NCBI RefSeq assembly: GCF_025602895.1
Contig: NW_026516332.1
Coordinates: 1-64,000, forward strand
Length of the DNA stretch: 64,000 bases
Origin: Polychytrium aggregatum
Lineage: Eukaryota; Chytridiomycota; Chytridiomycetes; Polychytriales
Direction of reading: 5' to 3'
Shown here: positions 56,560-64,000 of the stretch, one piece after another
How the letters are laid out: every line of letters starts with the position of its first letter
How positions within the stretch are numbered: the first letter of the stretch is position 1
Notes under the pieces: generated by a model
Database searches by the model: none
Told to the model about the DNA's origin: nothing
What the model saw: the letters and a program-made list of their open reading frames with translations, nothing else
Made by a program: the position numbers and the translations under genes

Positions 56560-59500
56560 ATGGAAACCCCACATTCTCCGGTTATCCGCTCGAGACAGCC
56601 CAGTGCTTCTTCGACGCTCTCCTTCCGTCGCCGCAAGATCGTCCCCGCCAAGGGCGACTCGGTAGCCAAGAGCCTCTCGGTCCAAATCGTCGAGCCTACG
56701 AAGGCGGAGCAGCTCGCCGTTCCTCGGCAGCCCCAGATCCTAAGGAGCTCGGTCGTTGCCGAGACCGAGCCCACACAGGCGACAGGCCACTCGAGATCGT
56801 CCAGCCGGAGCGACGGCCGAACGTCGCCGCGCGGAGTTCTCGAGGGCATGCTGGATATGCTCCTGCATCAGTTTGGCAAAGGCGCCGGCGGCGGCAATAG
56901 CAGCAGCAACGAATCTCGCACCTCGAGGTCATCGACGCCGACACTCTCGTCTCCGCGACCAGAGAAGGTCGATCCGGAGCAGATCGTTCGCCTGGCGCCC
57001 TCGGGCGACAAGCGCAGAAGCGAGCCGGGTCCGCGGAGGCTCGGCAGGGTCAAGAATTGGATCCGCAACCGAGCCGAACCCACCGACATTGATGATCTAC
57101 CCGAGACGCAGCAGTCGGCCACCCAATTCGATCTCGACAGTGCCGAGGACGACAACGGCGCCAGCGGCTGTGTCGGCAACAGCAAGGACAGCAACTATGG
57201 CGATGCCGGCACTGACGCCGACGGTGCCAGCAATTACAAGAGCCCTAGACGGCAGTGGGAGCTGCCACACCAGCGGCCCGAGCCGCTTGCCGATCCAACG
57301 GACTCGGCCACCTCGAACGGACTCGACTCAACCAGCACAACCGGACTCGACTCGGCCAGTATTCCGCCCCAGCGGCGGATGGACTCGTCGGGCCTGACGC
57401 TGTCGATCATGTCGAGCTACGGGACCACCGACTCGCTCTCGGTTGGACGCAGCGAGACCGAGCGCACCAGCAGCCAGTTGGACGCTACGGAAGGCGTGGG
57501 AACTCTTTCCCTTGCCCGGACCAGCTGTGCCGGCATCAAGATACGCATCCTGCGACCGGAGGAAGCCAGCCAGCGGTCCGACACACAATCCAACTCGTCT
57601 CGTGTGGGAAGCAACAGCATCGAGACCGAGGATCTGTATTCCTTCAGCATCGAGGCCCCAAGCACGAGTTCAGACGATACAACTCGGTCGGAGACTCCCT
57701 TTCCCACATCTGCAGCAGTGGACTCGGCGGCAGGTGTGGCAAAGAGTGCAACTGCGGCTGCAGCATCGACATCTCTTGCTGTGGCCTCAGGACGAAAGAA
57801 CCCTCTGCTGGCGCTCGATTCGGTGTACATGTCCGAAGCTGCAGAGGCTGTTGAGGACCTCCAGCCCAGCGTCTCCAAGGCTAACGAGCCGAGCGATACT
57901 CGGCCCAGCGTACCCAAGGCCCGGTCAGGGTCCGAGGCATACGACCATCTCTATCCGCCGATCGAGAGCCTGGATCCGCTGAGTCTTGCCCGGATCGCCA
58001 CGCAGCCGGAGCACCACGGCGTGCACATGTCGCCTCGCGGGACCATTCTCACAGTCCCGATCCCACCCAGCTACCCACCTAGCCAGGATGTCCACGACGG
58101 CCGACGGAACCACGCATCTCCAGGCAGCCCGCTCACCGACTCGTATCCGACGCCGTCGTCGATGCGCAAGGTATCGTTTCCAAGCATGTTTGGCAACGTC
58201 CTCAGGTTCTCCTCGCGAGTCTTCCACCCGACCGAGCACGCCGACAGGGACGACTTTGGGAACAGCGCGACGATGCCCCGAACTCGTACGGTGAGCAACT
58301 CGGCCGCTCTCCATGCAGCTACCCCGGTCAGCATCCCCGGACGCTGCGATGCGCTCCCGGTGTCGCCCGGCGACAGACTGTTTGTGCTGCCGCCGGTCGT
58401 GCGCCGGCATTCGACTGATGATATCCCCGAGGGATACGCGGGAGTGAGCCTGTCCAAGTCGTGCCCCGATGGCTTTGTGAGCAGCTCGGGCTCGCCGTTC
58501 AGGGGCAACCTGTCGCCTCTGCAGCCCAGCTTCCCAGCCGGCTCGGGTCTCCTGCAACCTCCGCGGACGGGCAGCGAGGGCGGTGTCCCACTCAGCCATC
58601 GCCGATCAAGGTCGATGGGATCCAACCTGAGCACGCTTGGACGGGAAGGATACCGACGCAACACCGGGTTCGGCCGCAAGATCGTCGAGACATCGGTGAT
58701 CTACGCCAAGATCGAGGCGCCGTCGGTCTTCCCACCCCAGGAAATCCGCGGTCTGCTCAGCCCAAACTTGCCGTCGACCCCATCCCCGAGCCTCAACAAC
58801 CTCTCGACCATCAGCGCCTCCTCGCCGATCTCAAGCCCGTCCTCGACCCAGGCCGAGGCACCCGAGTCTACCCAGGGCCGCGTCAACCAGTACCACATCT
58901 ATCGCGAGATCGGCTCGGGTGCGTACGGGCGGGTAATGCTCTGCCGTAGCGAAGAAGACTCACGGTTCTATGCCTGCAAAATCATCTCGAAGCTGCGGCT
59001 GCGGAAAAAGTTCCGATGGCAAGGCGGCGGCCTCGGCGGCTGCAGCACCCCAGGCGGCACTGTCCAGCAAGATGCCGCTCTGGCCACTGTGCGGCAAGAG
59101 ATTGCCATTCTGAAGAAGATATCAAAGCACAACAACATCAACGGACTCGTGGAGGTGCTTGACGACCAGAAGGAGGACAATCTGTATCTAAGTACGGCCG
59201 GCAAAGCGAGGGTGTGTCTGACTTGAGCTGTAGTGACTGCGAGGCAAGAGCCAGGGGAGGAGAGGAAGTTCTTGCAGTGTTCCTGCCTCGATCGGCGGAT
59301 GTGGCTGACATGACTCGATTGCTGCATTTGCGAGTCTCGGCAGCCGACGGATACTGACTGCAGATATCGACATGCTTTCCCGCCCACTCGCCGCGTCTGG
59401 ACAACTGCTGGTATCTCCGAATCGCCAACGACCCGACACTATCGATAATCATTGCCGACGTCTCCATCCAACTCGATTGATCCGACGCAGTCTTTGACCT

Positions 59501-61528
59501 CTGCGAGTACGGGCCGATCATGCACATGGCCGTCAACAGCCGAGTGCGACCGTTCGCCGAGAATCTGGCGCGGGAGTTGTTCCGCGACGTGGTGCTTGGA
59601 CTCGAGTACTGTATGTATCCGAAGCTGCACTCGTGCGGCGTCATGGCTGCTGCATCGTGTGTTGAAGCGCACGGAGAACAACGGCACTGACCGTGTGCGA
59701 TCATTTACGGTATCTGGTACTTTGGTCGCATGGCAGTGCATTTTCTCAAGATCATTCATCGGGACCTGAAGCCCGAGAACTTGCTACTCCGGGCCGATAT
59801 GACGCTACAGATCTCGGACTTTGGCATCTCGTACATGTGCATGGACAGCGGGGGCGGCGACGACGAAGAAGATGTTGTCCTGGATCAGAAAAATGCCTCG
59901 CCGCTGTTTACTTCTCCGGAGGCATGCATGCGTAAGTCGATTGTGGAGAGAAGGCGGGCTGACTGGGCGATAGGGACTGGCGCGAATCAGGGCCCTTGGG
60001 CCGAATCGATGCACTTGGGGCGACGAGCGCGCATGGAGTGGTCGATATGTGGTGGGAGAAAGCGTTGGGGAAAGTCCGAGGCCTGCTTCACTGACCTCAT
60101 GACGTATCTCGGTTCCGCGAATTGGTGGCCGCTTCTCGGGATGATGAATGCGACATGCTCTTTGCGCAACATCAAATGTGTCCCTCTGGACAATGTGGGC
60201 TCTGGTCTCTTCCAGCCGAAACCCGAGAAATCAGCGGCAAGGCCGTCGACATTTGGTCGCTCGGGGTCACGCTGTTCTGCTTTGTGCACGGATACTGCCC
60301 GTGGGAGGACGACAATGTGCTCCAGCTGTACGGCAAGATCGTCAACGATCCGCCCGTGATCTCGAGCCACTACTGCTCAAAGGATCTCCAGGATCTGCTC
60401 ACCCAGATGCTCCAGAAGGACCCCGGCGCCCGCATTACACTCAAGGAGATACGTGACCATCCGTGGGTGACCAAATCCGGGGACCTCCCGATGATGACGA
60501 CGGAGGAAAACTGTCAGTTCGATCCAGTCACGGAGGAGGAGATTGAGAATGCAGTCAATCCGTCTGTGACGTTTGTGACCAAGGTGCGTCGAGCGGGTCT
60601 GCAGCACAGTGACGTGGGATGCCGTGCAATGCCGTGCAATGCCGTGCAATGCCGTGCAATGCCGTGCAATGTCGTGGTTGCTTGTCAGGCAGAGCTGGTG
60701 GGCAGGGTTCCTTGAGAAGCAGTCGTGGTGTGAGGCAGCACAGGCCGGTAGTCACGGATAGAGTTACTCCCAGAACCTTGGGCTCATCGGTTTGCCCTCT
60801 GCTTTTCTTATTGATACGGTGACGGCGTGCAGATCATGAACAAGCTGCGAGGCAAGCGCAACTCGAACGGGCAAGTGCTCAGCGAATCGCAGGGCCGGTT
60901 ACCGCAAAAGCAAAAGTCGTTCCACCACTCGACCCCGGTGATGTCGCAGCGTGGCGGCACGCTCGGGCGAAACGGACTGCTGCCATCCGGGGCGCATTTC
61001 AGCAACAGCTCGATCCAGATCTCACCTTCGGTCGAGAGCCTGACCTCGGCCAACGGCAACTCGACTGGCGGATTTGGCAGCCTGTGGAAGCGACGGGCAA
61101 AGTCTTACAACCCTGGCGGCAGCGGATCGGGAGCCGGCTCGGCGGGATGTGGCAGTCTGCCCAGCAGTCGGCCAATCACGCCGCTGCCGGTGCTTCCGCC
61201 TCCGTTGGCCATACCGCCTGTGACGACGCAGCCTTCGATACCACTACTCGTGCCGATGAGCCCCAAGAGCAGTGGCGGACGAGAGAATGCCGGCATGCCG
61301 TATCTGCGCGGGATGAGCAGTTTCTCGACATCGAGCCGGAGACTCGGAGAGATCCAGCCGGTCGTGACGGAGCGCAACGGCAGCGAATACGGCACGCCGA
61401 AGCGGACGGACTCACAACGAGACAACAGAATGGGGCTCGAAGACGGGGGACACATGGTCCCAGAGCCGGCACAGGACCGCGAGAACGGGGGTGGACAGCG
61501 GTCTGGATCGCTGATATCGCTGCCGTAG
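56560..61528 (+). CDS. CaMKK/Ssp1-type serine/threonine protein kinase
   Basis: Upstream-kinase family (CaMKK, fission yeast Ssp1, budding yeast Sak1/Tos3/Elm1) that activates AMPK/SNF1 and CaMKs. Exons 56560-59191, 59491-59610, 59737-59931, 60216-60583 and 60833-61528 join in frame to 1336 residues. About 775 residues of Ser/Thr-rich disordered sequence precede the kinase domain. Motifs in order: IGSGAYGRVMLC, YACKIISKLRLRKKF (strand 3 Lys), an insert with Gly-rich sequence, FDLCEYGPIM, IIHRDLKPENLL, SDFGIS, the activation loop DQKNASPLFTSPEAC, EISGKAVDIWSLGVTLFC and HGYCPWEDDNV. The basic insert after strand 3 and FxxPE-like loop match CaMKK. A 250-residue Ser/Gly-rich tail follows. All catalytic residues are present, so activity is expected. 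Calmodulin binding in the tail cannot be confirmed by eye. Confidence 0.93.
60618..60670. repeat. 10-bp repeat (TGCCGTGCAA)x5 in kinase intron 4
   Basis: Five head-to-tail copies, the last changed to TGTCGTGG, lie in the intron 60584-60832. Confidence 0.95.
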
Positions 61529-62951
61529 CAGACGAGCGAGGCGGGGCCTGTGGCATGATGCAGATGGTACTTGCAGCTCGGTGCACGGCACTTGAGGCTT
61601 GAGACCTGAGACCTTGCCTCTGAACACGGATGTTGTTCGTTCCATCGCACACATGACCGGGAGCAATGCACCATATAGCCGCACCGCGGCGTCAGATGGC
61701 AGCGAGGGAAATGCATGAGGGCTCGTGGTCATGGCCGCATGCAGCGTGGGAATCGCGACATGATGCATTGGCAAGGATGTGTTTGCGGAGGATGATGCAG
61801 AGAGCAGAGCAAGAGGCAAGAGACAGACGCCGCATGCAGAGCATGACCGTCGACAAGCAGCAGCCGCGACTCGAGGGGGTGGACCTTGTTCCGGGGTGTG
61901 GATGGGCGGACGCGCCGGGGATACAGTGTGCGCGGCAGGCGTTGCACGGGCGTTGCACGGGCGCGTCCCTGTGCTGCAGTGTTCTGTTGCGCCGTTGTGT
62001 CTGTCGAGGGCAGCTGTGGCGCTGCGGAGAGCCAGAACACGCACGCGGTTGTGTTCATTGCGCTGGACAGCGGTGCGAGGGTGTGCGCGACGCGGGATGC
62101 GACAGTGGAGTGCGGTCGACTGTGTGAGTGCAGTTCAAGCAGTGTCGCTTGACGCGCACTATGCAGATTCACTTGCAGTATATCGCGCACTTTGTACATT
62201 GCATAATCCATTCGCCCACGGTATATCGTGCAATTTGTATATTGACACACACCATTCCATGCACTTTGTATATTGGCTCACACCATTCCATGCACTTTGT
62301 ATATTGGCTCACATCATATCCTGCTTCCACACAGACAGCGCAGCCGGGCGTCCCACTGCGCGGGCACAGCACTGCCGCGCTTTGTGGCGGTGGCCGCCTG
62401 CCCGATATAGGCGCCTTGCAGGGCCATGAAAGCCGCCGCGGCCTTGTCGCCCCCGCCCACCGCCGTCCTCTGAGCCCCGTCCTGTGTGCCCCGGGTCATC
62501 TGCCCGCCTTCGCCCTCTCGGTTCCCATCGCCATCTTGCGCCTGCTCGGGCCCAGTGTCCTTCTCCCACAGCCCAGCGAGCCCAACGCCTCGCCTGCTGG
62601 TCTCGCCCAAGTCCGCGGCGTATTCCCTGCATCCTCGGTCTGTCCCGGGGCCTTTCTCTTCTTGCTTCCGCCTGCGTTGCTGTTGCGTTTGCCGCTGCGT
62701 TTGCGTTTGCACTTGGCCGCTTTTGTCTTGCTTTTGCGTTTGCCCCCCGGGCTGCTCCTGCTTCTGGCTCATCAATCCTGCTCTCCTGACGGGCCACCGC
62801 CAACATCAACTCCAACACATCCACCAACACGAACACCATCACCAGTCGGCTGCCTCTGCAACTCTCCAACCCTGGAGTCCCTCACAACTGCCTCTAGATT
62901 CTCGAGACCGCTGTCGTTGCCACCACGGCCTCCCTCGCTCTCGCCCCAAAC
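61529..62951. other. Gap between kinase stop and F-BAR start
   Basis: Contains GGGCGTTGCAC twin copies at about 61935-61960, a 30-bp repeat array at 62190-62315 and T/C-rich sequence before the F-BAR ATG. No gene was recognised. Confidence 0.5.
62190..62316. repeat. About 30-bp tandem repeat (TTTGTATATTGGCTCACACC...)
   Basis: Successive units of roughly 30 bp contain a TTTGTATATTGGCTCACACC-like core followed by ATTCCATGCAC. Two or three are close copies and the earlier ones are diverged. Confidence 0.88.
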
Positions 62952-64000
62952 ATGTCCTTTGAGAATGCTTTCAAGTACTGCGAGGACTCGATCCGCCAGT
63001 GCCGTAACGTCGTTGCCTATCTGCAGCGTCGCCAGGCGATAGAACTCGAATACTCCCGAGCACTAGGTGACTGCTAACCCCCAGCCTCGATCTGCAAGGC
63101 GATCGCATCGTGTCTGTTGCGGACTCCCTCTGGGACTCTTGGATGCATCTATCTCTTGCACACATCTGCCGCAGTGCCAGCCGTATCGGCTGTCTGAGTT
63201 TCTCCACCGTCCCCCTTCGGCCTCGGTGTCCTCGGTGGCCTCGGCGGCCTCTGTGGCCTCGCCGGATCCTGTCTGTCTCCCAAGCCATCGTCCCTATCTG
63301 TGCGAGCCCCATACCTCTCCGCCCCACTGACCATGTTCTTTCACCCCCCCCTCTTCGACATCCAGCCAAACTCGGCCAATCGGCTCCCAAGCTGGCTCCG
63401 CCGCCAAACCTCAGTTCCAACCCGTCCCAGATGGATCATCTCATGAAAACGTATGCACATCTTCCTCCCATGTGTCTGCTGCGGCGCCTGCTGTTCGGCA
63501 TCATCCGGCTGTCGCTGTACACTCCGGCCATGTTGTCTTTCGACCTGCTGTTGCAGCACTTGGTGTGGCCTGCTCCACTCTCTGTGCTGCAGCCTTTGCC
63601 TCTTCTCTTTCCCCTCCAGTATTCTCTGTCACCGCCACCGTCTGACTTGCTGCTGTGTTTCCTCTGCTCCGAACGAATCCATGGCCCTCTCTCCAGCGAT
63701 ATCTGGCGAATCTTCCACGACCTGGTTGCGGCCAACGAAGAGCTGAGCGAATACCATGTATGTGCTGCCTCGACTCGCTCGCTCTGTGACCAACACTTAG
63801 ATGTGTCCGCTCTTACCAAACCTGCCTTCAACCACCCCCCACTCCAGCGGCTATTTGCATCCAATCTGCAGGCCACCCTTATCGACCCCTACACCAATAT
63901 CATCAAGGAGATGGAGCTCCAGCGCAAAGCAGTACGTCCTGACACCTCCGTCCGCCGCATCTCGCCGGCCGCCAGCACAGCCGCCAGCCCACGCCTCCTC
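62952..64000 (+). CDS. F-BAR (FCH) domain protein, 5' part only
   Basis: The first exon 62952-63066 encodes 38 residues with the FCH signature (SFENAFKYCEDSIRQCRNVV, YLQRRQAIELEYSRAL), the membrane-curving F-BAR start. Later exon candidates fit an F-BAR helix: IWRIFHDLVAANEELSEYH near 63705-63757, then 63849-63931 with RLFASNLQATLIDPYTNIIK. The exon between (about 63391-63450) is uncertain because its phase does not match the next. The gene runs off the window, so C-terminal domains such as RhoGAP or SH3, which would tell the subfamily, are not visible. F-BAR proteins shape membrane at endocytic or division sites. Confidence 0.7.

Overview
The window is a stretch of nuclear DNA from a fungus. 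It is GC-rich, its genes are split by many short introns (GT-AG, plus three that only fit as GC-AG), and nearly every intron and intergenic gap carries simple tandem repeats. The gene content points to an early-diverging, probably zoosporic fungus (chytrid or Blastocladiomycota-like). It has a leucine-rich-repeat plus guanylate-kinase protein of the LRGUK type (linked to flagella in animals), a class C (GABA-B-like) seven-helix receptor, and a DP partner of E2F. All three are typical of lineages outside Dikarya. I found no bacterial features, CRISPR arrays, rRNA genes or convincing tRNAs.

Layout, left to right. 0.8-3.35 kb (+): cytochrome P450. 4.5-7.3 kb (-): unrecognised 835-residue protein. 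7.3-10.9 kb: repeat-rich gap. 10.9-15.6 kb (-): PRP5/DDX46 spliceosomal DEAD-box helicase with an RS/RD and polyQ N-terminus. 16.6-18.2 kb (-): CBP3/UQCC1 mitochondrial complex III assembly factor. 18.8-23.4 kb (-): AP-1 gamma-adaptin, 11 exons. 24.9-29.1 kb (+): DP transcription factor. 30.5-34.0 kb (+): LRGUK-like protein. 34.2-35.6 kb (-): thioredoxin-fold/peroxiredoxin-like domain fused to an F-box. 36.7-38.2 kb (-): membrane protein with Cys-rich ectodomain and cytosolic SH3. 39.2-40.1 kb (-): TKL-type pseudokinase. 40.9-41.8 kb (+): cerato-platanin-like secreted protein. 42.6-49.1 kb (-): 24-exon class C GPCR with a PH-like tail. 50.0-54.4 kb (-): IQ motif, coiled coil and PUF RNA-binding protein. 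56.6-61.5 kb (+): CaMKK/Ssp1-type kinase. 62.95 kb to the edge (+): start of an F-BAR protein.

I rebuilt the gene models by hand by requiring splice junctions to keep the reading frame. The models for PRP5, gamma-adaptin, DP, LRGUK, SH3 protein, cerato-platanin, GPCR and CaMKK close in frame from ATG to stop. The first exon of the F-box gene, one PUF junction, a possible extra exon in CBP3 and most of the F-BAR gene remain provisional. The genes do not form one pathway. Several concern signalling and membranes (GPCR, pseudokinase, CaMKK, SH3 receptor, AP-1, F-BAR) and the others are housekeeping. The most unusual content is a group of domain combinations: GPCR plus PH-like tail, thioredoxin fold plus F-box, and IQ plus PUF.
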